A stretch of 64,000 nt of DNA from Marinobacterium iners DSM 11526 (GTDB taxonomy: Bacteria; Pseudomonadota; Gammaproteobacteria; Pseudomonadales; Balneatricaceae). Below the pieces are notes generated by a model. It saw nothing but the letters and a program-made list of their open reading frames with translations, made no database searches and was not told the origin of the DNA. Numbering within the stretch: position 1 is the first letter of the stretch; every line of letters begins with the position of its first letter. This document shows, piece by piece, positions 57,996-64,000 of this stretch. The DNA is taken from positions 104,744 through 168,743 of the forward strand of contig NZ_FNRJ01000006.1 in the NCBI RefSeq assembly GCF_900107855.1. The letters are read 5' to 3'. Position numbers and translations under genes: made by a program.

Positions 57996-59132
57996 TTAGC
58001 GTTTGCCAAGCCAACTGATTGGATCGATTGAGCGACCCTGATGTCGGATGGCAAAATAGAGTCCCGTTTCCCCGTTACCGCCGCTGCTGCCCGCCAGAGC
58101 AACTGCCTCTCCGGTACCAACCCATTCGCCCGGCTCTCGCAGCAGGCTGTCGTTGTGACCGTAGAGGGACAGGTAACCACCTCCGTGATCCAGGATCAAG
58201 ACCAGTCCATAGCCCCGCAACCAGTCTGCAAATACAACCCGTCCATGGTGTACCGCCTTGACCCGAGTACCTGCCTGAGCAGCAATCAGCATGCCTTCGT
58301 AGCTGACATTGTCAACCTGACTGCCAAAGGCCCTCCTCACAGAGCCACTGAGCGGCCAGTCCAGCTTGCCCTTGCGTTGGCTGAACTGAAGGCCGTCTGT
58401 CTGCAGCCTGATCTTCTCGAGTGACCGACGAATCTCGGCCAGAACCGACTCCAGCTGTTTCTGATCCTGCTGCAGCTTACCCAGTTTTGACTGCTCTTCC
58501 TGCAGACTTTGCTGCAGTCGAGCCAGAGCGCTGGCCTGCCCGGTACGGGCCTGCTTCAACGCTTCCCGTCGCTGTACCAACGCATCACGGGTCGTTATCA
58601 AATCGGTATCGGCACGCGCAATCTCGCTGCGTGTTTGCTCCAGCTGTTCAAGCTGTTGCCTGAACTGCTCCAACTGACTGGCAAGCCCTGAACTGACACT
58701 ATCATAATAGCGCAGCATGCGAGCCAGCTCTTGCGGATCCTGCTGTGACAGGATCAGCTGAACACCGGGCTGCCGCCCCAGCCGGTACTGCTCCTGCAGT
58801 AACGTTCGGATCTGGGCCTCACGCTCCTGCAGCCCGGACAGCAGACGGCTTTCATCCGCGCCCAGATTACCGCGATGCTGCTCCAACTGCTCCAGTCGCT
58901 GCTGCAGCTGATCCAGCTCGGCCGTCACTTCGCCTATCTGACGGTCAAAACGGCGCAGCTCTGACTGGGCGTTCTTGAGATCATCCTGGCGCTTGCCTAC
59001 CTGCTGCTGCAAACGCTCGATCTGCTGCTTGAGTGCCTGCAGCTGCTTTTCCGTGGCGACCGGATCCTGTGCCGCCAGCGATAGTGGCAGGCAGAGACAC
59101 AGGCCGTACAGCAAACGGCGGAGTTGTCTCAA
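57996..59132 (-). CDS. envC: Murein hydrolase activator EnvC
   Basis: Periplasmic coiled-coil protein that activates amidases AmiA/AmiB at the septum under control of FtsEX (encoded at 29755-31402). It has 378 residues. A signal peptide (about 1-21) is followed by a long coiled coil (about 25-245) and a C-terminal LytM/M23 domain (about 255-375) with KLDWPLSGSVRRAFG, HHGRVVFADWLRGYGL and LYGHNDSLL...GLYFAIRHQG. The start codon is TTG (59132), since no ATG or GTG precedes the signal sequence. Zinc ligands appear partly retained compared with E. coli EnvC, so catalysis cannot be excluded. Starts 5 bases after gpmI. Confidence 0.92.
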   Translation of the reverse strand: MRQLRRLLYGLCLCLPLSLAAQDPVATEKQLQALKQQIERLQQQVGKRQDDLKNAQSELRRFDRQIGEVTAELDQLQQRLEQLEQHRGNLGADESRLLSGLQEREAQIRTLLQEQYRLGRQPGVQLILSQQDPQELARMLRYYDSVSSGLASQLEQFRQQLEQLEQTRSEIARADTDLITTRDALVQRREALKQARTGQASALARLQQSLQEEQSKLGKLQQDQKQLESVLAEIRRSLEKIRLQTDGLQFSQRKGKLDWPLSGSVRRAFGSQVDNVSYEGMLIAAQAGTRVKAVHHGRVVFADWLRGYGLVLILDHGGGYLSLYGHNDSLLREPGEWVGTGEAVALAGSSGGNGETGLYFAIRHQGRSIDPISWLGKR

Positions 59133-59137
59133 GATAA

Positions 59138-60691
59138 TCAGCCCAGACTGACCAGTGAGTGGCCAGTCATCTCTTTGGGCGATTCCAGCCCCATCAATGC
59201 CAGCAGTGTGGGTGCCAGATCACACAGGGCACCATCACTGAGTTTTACACTGCCTGTACGCGGTCCGTCATAGATCAGAGCAACCGGCCATGTGGTGTGC
59301 GCGGTATGGGGCTGACCACTGTCAGGATCCACCATCAACTCCACGTTTCCATGGTCGGCAGTAATCAGCGCTTCACCGTCGACCTCCTTCAGTGCTGCCA
59401 GTACGCGGGTCAGGCACTGGTCAACGGTCTCAACCGCCTGGACGGCTGCATCGAACTTGCCGGTATGACCTACCATGTCGCCATTGGCAAAATTGCATAC
59501 GATCAGGTCAAAGCGACCACTGCGAATGGCATCACAGAGCTTGTCGGTCACCTCAGGCGCACTCATCTCCGGCTGCAGATCGTAGGTTGCGACCTGAGGA
59601 GACGGCACCAAAATACGTTCCTCACCGGGGTAAACAGCTTCCTGACCTCCATTGAAGAAGAAAGTCACATGTGCATATTTTTCGGTTTCGGAAATACGCA
59701 GTTGCGTCTTGCCAAGGCTGGACAGGTACTCACCCAGATCGTTGTGAATTGCCTCCGGTGGATAGGCTACCCGAGCAGCAATATCAGCCGAATACTCGGT
59801 CAGCATGACATAGGCGCTCAAGTCTGGACGCTGTTTGCGGTCAAAGCCGGTAAAAACGTCACCGTCAACAAAAGTGCGTGTTATTTCACGCGCCCGATCA
59901 GGACGGAAGTTGGCACAGATCACAGTGTCACCGTCGGCAATCAGCCCAACAGGTTGAGCGGTTTCATCGACAATTACGGTTGCCTGTACAAATTCGTCGT
60001 TTTCATCCCGGGCATAGGCATTGTGCAGCGCCTCCAATGCACTGTTTGCCTGTTGCGGTGCATCTCCATTGGTCATGGCATTGTAGGCCAGTTCAACCCT
60101 ATCCCAGCGATTGTCTCGATCCATGGCGAAGTAGCGCCCGACCACCGTCGCAATCGCACCCGTGCCGAGGCGTTCAAAAACCGCCTCGGCAGCGTTGATG
60201 GAAGGCTCGGCGGAGCGTGGCGGCATGTCACGCCCATCCAGAATCGCATGCAGATATACCTGCTTGGCGCCACGCTTCACTGCCATTTCCAACAGTGCAA
60301 ACATGTGATTTTCATGACTGTGCACACCACCTGGCGACAACAGCCCCAGCACATGCACTGCTCGTCCCTGCTCGATGGCTTTATCCATAGCTTCACAAAG
60401 CACCGGATTTTCAAAAAAATCACCATCCGCAATCGACTTGGAGATGCGAGTGAAATTCTGGTACACGGTACGACCTGCACCGATGTTCATGTGGCCTACT
60501 TCAGAGTTTCCCATCTGCCCCTCAGGCAAACCGACCGCCATGCCCGATGTCTGGATGCGAGAGTTCGGGTTGGATGCCAGGAGACGGTCCCAGGTCGGGG
60601 TGCGGGCGGCATCCACCGCAGACGAGGGGGTCGACTCGACTCCGAAACCATCGAGAATAATCAGTGCCTTGGTTGCGCGTGCGTCTGTCAT
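59138..60691 (-). CDS. gpmI: 2,3-bisphosphoglycerate-independent phosphoglycerate mutase GpmI
   Basis: Glycolytic enzyme that interconverts 3- and 2-phosphoglycerate using two manganese ions. It has 517 residues. The nucleophile serine is in [14 protein letters not shown] near residue 64, LIILDGFGV is the first metal motif, and the second set includes [12 protein letters not shown] and [10 protein letters not shown] near residue 440. The start at 60691 ([10 protein letters not shown]) fits the family; an upstream in-frame ATG at 60733 is less likely. First gene of the gpmI-envC-ctpA operon, divergent from the rhodanese gene. Confidence 0.96.
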   Translation of the reverse strand: MTDARATKALIILDGFGVESTPSSAVDAARTPTWDRLLASNPNSRIQTSGMAVGLPEGQMGNSEVGHMNIGAGRTVYQNFTRISKSIADGDFFENPVLCEAMDKAIEQGRAVHVLGLLSPGGVHSHENHMFALLEMAVKRGAKQVYLHAILDGRDMPPRSAEPSINAAEAVFERLGTGAIATVVGRYFAMDRDNRWDRVELAYNAMTNGDAPQQANSALEALHNAYARDENDEFVQATVIVDETAQPVGLIADGDTVICANFRPDRAREITRTFVDGDVFTGFDRKQRPDLSAYVMLTEYSADIAARVAYPPEAIHNDLGEYLSSLGKTQLRISETEKYAHVTFFFNGGQEAVYPGEERILVPSPQVATYDLQPEMSAPEVTDKLCDAIRSGRFDLIVCNFANGDMVGHTGKFDAAVQAVETVDQCLTRVLAALKEVDGEALITADHGNVELMVDPDSGQPHTAHTTWPVALIYDGPRTGSVKLSDGALCDLAPTLLALMGLESPKEMTGHSLVSLG

Positions 60692-60857
60692 GATCAGCAG
60701 TTCTGTCCGGTCGGTTAAAAAACAGGCAGCCATTTTACTGCCTTGGCGTCGGTTTAGCTAACCGAGCACCTGCGGATTTGGCCTCAGCCCTTATCCCTGT
60801 CACGGCAGCATTGTATACTTGTTTACCTGATATCCCGCTCATCTGACCGGAACGACT

Positions 60858-61271
60858 ATGGAACGCCTGATCGAATTCGCAATACAGCACTATTATCTGG
60901 TCGCTGCCTGGGTTGTGACCCTGGCAGTGCTGCTCTGGACCGAGAAGCGCAAGGCCGGCAAATCAGTATCACCAGCAGAAGCCACTCGCTTGATCAATAA
61001 AGAAAGTGGCGTGGTACTCGATATCCGCCAGCGCAAGGAGTGGGATACCGGCCACATTACCGGCGCACACCACATCCCCTTTGCTGACCTCGATCGCCGC
61101 CTCAACGAACTGGACAAATTCCGCGACAAGCCTGTTATTGTTGTCTGCAATCTGGGCCAGGCTGCCGGCAGCGCCGCCAAGAAACTCAAGGCTTCAGGCT
61201 ACAACCATGTTGTGCGCCTGTCTGGCGGAATGACCGAATGGAAAGCCCAGAACATGCCGATCATAAAGTGA
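60858..61271 (+). CDS. Membrane-anchored rhodanese-like protein (YibN-type)
   Basis: A 137-residue protein with an N-terminal transmembrane helix (about 8-28, YYLVAAWVVTLAVLLW) and a cytoplasmic rhodanese domain (about 40-135). The domain has VLDIRQRKEWDTGHITGAHHIP and the active-site cysteine loop VVCNLGQAAGSAAKKL near residue 96, then LSGGMTEW. A sulfurtransferase role is likely, with substrate unknown. It heads the rhodanese-grxC-secB cluster, which matches yibN-grxC-secB in E. coli; grxC begins 5 bases downstream. Confidence 0.9.
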   Translation: MERLIEFAIQHYYLVAAWVVTLAVLLWTEKRKAGKSVSPAEATRLINKESGVVLDIRQRKEWDTGHITGAHHIPFADLDRRLNELDKFRDKPVIVVCNLGQAAGSAAKKLKASGYNHVVRLSGGMTEWKAQNMPIIK

Positions 61272-61276
61272 GAGCC

Positions 61277-61531
61277 ATGCCTGAAATTACCGTTTACCTG
61301 ACCCGCTGGTGCCCGTTCTGCACCCGTGCCATCGCACTGCTCGACAGCAAGAACGCTGAATACAAAGCCATTGATGTGGATGCCGACCTCAGCCTGCGTC
61401 AGGAGATGATGCAGCGCAGCGGTCGACGTACGGTACCGCAGATTTTTATTGGTGAAACCCATGTGGGCGGCTGTGATGATCTGTTCGCCCTCGAACGACA
61501 GGGCAAGCTGGATTCCCTGATCAACGCCTGA
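61277..61531 (+). CDS. grxC: Glutaredoxin 3 (GrxC)
   Basis: Small dithiol glutaredoxin of 84 residues (E. coli 82). Active site CPFC at residues 12-15 (in [12 protein letters not shown]. coli has CPYC), [21 protein letters not shown] with the cis-proline and the glutathione-binding GG-DD. The start at 61277 ([11 protein letters not shown]) is the family start; GAGAG lies upstream. Located between the rhodanese gene and secB, 26 bases before secB. Confidence 0.95.
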   Translation: MPEITVYLTRWCPFCTRAIALLDSKNAEYKAIDVDADLSLRQEMMQRSGRRTVPQIFIGETHVGGCDDLFALERQGKLDSLINA

Positions 61532-61557
61532 ACCCATCTTCAAATAAGGAATTATTC

Positions 61558-62034
61558 ATGTCTGACGCTCAAGCCGCCAACCAGCAAGCTACTCAGCCCC
61601 AGTTCGCCCTGCAGCGTGTTTTTGTCAAGGACGCTTCGCTGGAAACACCGGCAGGTGCCAAAGCCTTTACCCAAGCTTGGCAGCCTGAAATCAACCTTGA
61701 AATGAACACCCGTACCAGCCAACTTGACGAAAAACACTATGAAGTCGTTTTGACTCTGACGGTCACCGGCAAGAATGCTGATGAAACCGCCTTTCTGGTT
61801 GAAGTACAGCAGGCAGGCATCTTCCTGATTGCAGGTATCGAAGGCCCTGAACTGCACCACACACTGGGCGCATTCTGCCCGAACCTGCTGTTCCCCTACG
61901 CACGTGAAGCGGTAGACAACTTTGTGACCAAGGCCAGCTTCCCTCCGCTGATGCTCGCCCCTGTGAACTTTGATGCCCTCTATGCTCAGCAAATGCAGCA
62001 GCAACAGGCTGCCGCAGCAGAAGAGGCTCACTGA
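61558..62034 (+). CDS. secB: Protein-export chaperone SecB
   Basis: Tetrameric cytoplasmic chaperone that keeps precursors unfolded and hands them to SecA. It has 158 residues (E. coli 155). Landmarks: [48 protein letters not shown], the helix stretch [32 protein letters not shown] and [16 protein letters not shown]. The C terminus is rich in Gln and Ala. AAGGAATT lies upstream of the start. gpsA, which follows secB in E. coli, is absent here. Confidence 0.96.
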   Translation: MSDAQAANQQATQPQFALQRVFVKDASLETPAGAKAFTQAWQPEINLEMNTRTSQLDEKHYEVVLTLTVTGKNADETAFLVEVQQAGIFLIAGIEGPELHHTLGAFCPNLLFPYAREAVDNFVTKASFPPLMLAPVNFDALYAQQMQQQQAAAAEEAH

Positions 62035-62041
62035 GTGCATG

Positions 62042-62070
62042 CAGGAGCGGTGACCTCACCGCTCCTGTTT
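62042..62070. terminator. Bidirectional terminator between secB and tapT
   Basis: CAGGAGCGGTGA (62042-62053) and TCACCGCTCCTG (62056-62067) are an exact 12-base inverted repeat with TTT after it on the plus strand. It overlaps the last codons of the minus-strand gene. Weak T runs on both sides. Confidence 0.65.
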
Positions 62071-62703
62071 GGCCCAGCGCCGGCGTGAAGCAATATAGCT
62101 GGCGTTGAAGCGCTCGAAATAACCCTCCAGATGTTCTGCTGCTGCTTGATCTCCTGCCTGCTCAAGCAGCGCAACCGCCACTTCAGCCGTGCACAGGTGC
62201 TCCTCAACCGTAGAGCGTCGCAACTGATAACGGCTAAGTCGATCAGTTTCCGGCTCAATCACCGGCAGGTGTTGCAGGTAACGGCTGTGCCTAAACATGC
62301 GCCGCGCCTGTCGCCAAGTTCCATCCAGAATAATGAACACCGGAATACGCTCATCAGCCGGTACCTGCTTGAGCATTCGGTGCTCGTAGTCCTCCCCTGC
62401 AGGAAACACCAGACAGGGCACATAGCGGTCATTCTGAAGTGCATCAAGCAGATCCTGAGTCGGCTCGGTACGTGACCACTCGAAGATACGGGTATTGGCA
62501 ATTGAGTCAAGGATCAGTCGCCCCGTATTGGTCGGCTTGTACAACTCATAGCGGTGCGTTAACAGCCAAAATTCACAGCGCGCTTGAACAACCTTGCGCC
62601 ACTGGCAGATACACACATCAGTCGGCAGCCTGCAACCATCACAACGCTTTACACCCGAGCCTCTGGCGACAAAGGGCTTGCGCGGGGGATTATCGATTTT
62701 CAC
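62056..62703 (-). CDS. tapT: tRNA-uridine aminocarboxypropyltransferase (DTW domain, TapT/YfiP-like)
   Basis: DTW-domain enzyme of 215 residues. E. coli TapT installs acp3U at position 47 of tRNA from SAM. Features: a zinc-binding N-terminal cysteine set (CDGCRLPTDVCICQW), LLTHRYELYKPTNTGRLI, the DTW-type motif FIILDGTWRQARRMF with D-x-T-W intact, and CTAEVAVALLEQAGD. The C-terminal helix carries YFERFNASYIASRRR. Divergent from the HDOD gene; convergent with secB. Confidence 0.87.
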   Translation of the reverse strand: MKIDNPPRKPFVARGSGVKRCDGCRLPTDVCICQWRKVVQARCEFWLLTHRYELYKPTNTGRLILDSIANTRIFEWSRTEPTQDLLDALQNDRYVPCLVFPAGEDYEHRMLKQVPADERIPVFIILDGTWRQARRMFRHSRYLQHLPVIEPETDRLSRYQLRRSTVEEHLCTAEVAVALLEQAGDQAAAEHLEGYFERFNASYIASRRRWAKQER

Positions 62704-62801
62704 CCTCTCTCCTGCTGAATCCTGAACGGGCAGGCACTATACTGTGAGGCCACCAGAACAGACAAGCTCTGTTAACGACGCCTGCAAGAGCCACTTTCAC
62801 A

Positions 62802-63626
62802 ATGAATGACAGCCGCTTTAACTCACTCATTCCCCCACAGCCGGAAGTACTGATTGACATTGCACGGCTACTTAAGGCCGAAAACCCTGATCTGACCCAC
62901 ATCGCAACACTGATCAAGTCCGATGTGGCACTCTATTCGGTAGTCCTTAAAAGCATCAACAGCCCCTACTATGGCCTGCGCGTCAGCGTAACCTCCATAG
63001 AGCATGCCATCAGTCTGCTGGGGCTAGACCAGATATATAATCTGGTACGACTAACGATACTGCGCAACACATTGAAAAAGACAGGCCGTATGGAGCGCTT
63101 CTGGGACACAGCCAAGGATGTGTCCCAGCTGTCGCTAAGTGTTGCACGCAAGCTGCGTCTTCATCTGAACAAGGATGATATATATACCCTTGGCATGCTG
63201 CATGACTGTGGATTGCCACTGATGATCCAGGCCTTTTCAGGCTTTCGTGAGTTCCTGCAGTCATCACCCGGTTTCAACGTGACAGAACTGGCTAAACAGG
63301 AGCGTGATAGCTTTGGCTTCAGCCATTATCAGGTAGGTGCCAGAATGGCTGAGCGCTGGAACCTGCCTCAGCACGTTGCAGATGCCATCCGTTTACAGCC
63401 TCAGCTGGATGATGTTCTGGCAGACAAGGTTGATACTGACGAGAAGACACGACACCTGCTGGCCGTGCTGGCTCTGGCACAGGATATCAGCTCTGAATAC
63501 CGCTACTACTGGCGTATTCAGTCGGCTCAACAGCTGGAGCAGCTCCAGCCGGCATTGCGCTTCCTGTCGACAACCGATTATGACTATCTGACCCTGAAGG
63601 AGAGGCTGATCGAGGAGATGGCGTAG
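62802..63626 (+). CDS. HDOD domain signal-transduction protein
   Basis: A 274-residue single-domain HDOD protein. The domain covers most of the length: PPQPEVLIDIARLLKAENPDL, IKSDVALYSVVLKSINSPYYGL, VTSIEHAISLLGLDQIYNLV and LGMLHDCGLPLMIQAF. The degenerate HD pair cannot be assumed to be catalytic. Close relatives act in signalling, often with kinases or c-di-GMP proteins. A TATACT -10 element lies at 62738-62743. A strong terminator follows at 63658, ahead of the rRNA operon end. Confidence 0.87.
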   Translation: MNDSRFNSLIPPQPEVLIDIARLLKAENPDLTHIATLIKSDVALYSVVLKSINSPYYGLRVSVTSIEHAISLLGLDQIYNLVRLTILRNTLKKTGRMERFWDTAKDVSQLSLSVARKLRLHLNKDDIYTLGMLHDCGLPLMIQAFSGFREFLQSSPGFNVTELAKQERDSFGFSHYQVGARMAERWNLPQHVADAIRLQPQLDDVLADKVDTDEKTRHLLAVLALAQDISSEYRYYWRIQSAQQLEQLQPALRFLSTTDYDYLTLKERLIEEMA

Positions 63627-63657
63627 TTTCGCGCCCAACCGGCTTGAGATCAGTGAC

Positions 63658-63695
63658 AGGGCCCGCCGCAGGGAGTGCGCCGGGCCCTTTCTTTT
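63658..63695 (+). terminator. Rho-independent terminator after the HDOD gene
   Basis: AGGGCCCG (63658-63665) pairs exactly with CGGGCCCT (63681-63688) around a 15-base loop, followed by TTCTTTT. Confidence 0.7.
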
Positions 63696-63727
63696 GTCTG
63701 GCGCCTGCCTGTGCTTCGCCCCAATGC

Positions 63728-63758
63728 AAAAACCCCGGCCTCAACGAGACCGGGGTTT
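63728..63758 (-). terminator. Rho-independent terminator of the rRNA operon
   Basis: On the minus strand AAACCCCGG pairs with CCGGGGTTT (63758-63750 with 63738-63730) around an 11-base loop, followed by a T run (63732-63728). It lies 12 bases beyond the 5S 3' end. Confidence 0.75.
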
Positions 63759-63770
63759 CTGGTATTAAGT

Positions 63771-63887
63771 GCCTGGCGATGACCTACTCTCACATGGGGA
63801 AGCCCCACACTACCATCGGCGATGACGCGTTTCACTGCTGAGTTCGGTATGGGATCAGGTGGTTCCACGTCTCTATGGTCGCCAGGC
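63771..63887 (-). rRNA. rrf: 5S ribosomal RNA
   Basis: The reverse complement begins GCCTGGCGACCATAGAGACG and ends GAGTAGGTCATCGCCAGGC, with the conserved central CCGAACTCAG loop (63836-63845 region) and the closing helix I between the GCCTGGCGA ends. The length is about 117 bases, normal for gammaproteobacteria. As it is on the minus strand with its 5' side at the window edge, the 23S gene of this operon should lie just to the right. Confidence 0.95.
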
Positions 63888-64000
63888 GAAACTGGTACAA
63901 ACCGGATCTGATTGAGCCTCGTGCTTATATGTCACGTTGCTCTGATTGTCTGTGTTGTTGCTACAAGCGTTCAATCGGTGCTCTTTCGAGCCGATAATCG
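63888..64000 (-). other. Internal transcribed spacer between 23S and 5S rRNA (partial)
   Basis: The 113 bases between the 5S gene and the window edge contain no gene and no recognised tRNA. Position and strand suggest the 23S-5S spacer, with the end of the 23S gene beyond the window. Confidence 0.7.

Noticed and set aside
59159..60718. Long open frame (519 codons) antisense to gpmI
   Set aside because: The sense strand encodes a full-length phosphoglycerate mutase with all metal motifs; the antisense product resembles no family.

Overview
This window is a stretch of core chromosome from a gammaproteobacterium, most likely a marine Oceanospirillales/Oceanospirillaceae-type organism (Marinobacterium-like; inferred, not proven). 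The gene set and many local orders match Pseudomonas and its marine relatives: ubiA-phoBR, rep, comM-ubiK-glnK-amtB, thiS-thiG-trmB, rpoH-ftsX-ftsE-ftsY, rsmD-coaD-fdx, recG-oxyR, ppk-hemB, mutM, rpmBG-radC-coaBC-dut-algC-argB-slmA, ctpA-envC-gpmI, and rhodanese-grxC-secB. Base composition looks even throughout. I saw no insertion sequence, prophage, integrase, tRNA or CRISPR array. No stretch longer than 300 bases lacks a gene.

Layout. 1-7.8 kb: end of ubiA, the PhoB-PhoR phosphate regulators, CysZ, an MDR oxidoreductase, a small hypothetical operon with the YjaG-type gene, and a TRAP transporter membrane pair with no binding protein beside it. 7.9-22 kb: signalling and nitrogen. A receiver-GGDEF-EAL regulator with its own histidine kinase, Rep helicase, a second EAL protein, ComM, UbiK, an ammonium module (PII, AmtB, second PII) behind a sigma-54/NtrC-type control region, and a PAS-GGDEF-EAL protein. 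22-26.5 kb: an entericidin-like lipoprotein, AstA and a complete CpxA-CpxR/CpxP envelope-stress set with an exact CpxR box. 26.5-36.6 kb: tRNA modification, thiamine thiazole genes, sigma-32, FtsX-FtsE-FtsY, RsmD, a TetR regulator, CoaD and a ferredoxin. 36.6-45.1 kb: a DUF501 protein, RecG, OxyR, polyphosphate kinase, HemB and ElbB. 45.1-51 kb: a probable small RNA, a hydroxybutyrate dehydrogenase, a glycosyltransferase-phosphatase pair, a lipase-like hydrolase, MutM, a drug/metabolite exporter and ribosomal proteins L33 and L28. 51-64 kb: RadC, CoaBC, dUTPase, AlgC, ArgB, SlmA; CtpA-EnvC-GpmI; rhodanese-GrxC-SecB; TapT; an HDOD protein; and, at the right edge, a 5S rRNA gene on the minus strand that ends an rRNA operon lying mostly outside the window.

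How it fits together. Several envelope and stress circuits sit close by: PhoBR (phosphate), CpxAR/CpxP (envelope), RpoH (heat shock) and OxyR (peroxide). Three proteins with intact EAL motifs indicate active cyclic-di-GMP turnover. The PII-AmtB-PII module with its NtrC-type control region is built for nitrogen limitation.

The most interesting unannotated element is the 247-base gap between elbB and the dehydrogenase (45098-45344). It carries nine GGA motifs in about 155 bases, two of them in predicted hairpin loops, and ends in a strong intrinsic terminator. This is the pattern of RsmY/RsmZ/CsrB-type RNAs that sequester the CsrA/RsmA regulator. A short palindrome just upstream could be its activator site. 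Most of the remaining window is ordinary housekeeping sequence.
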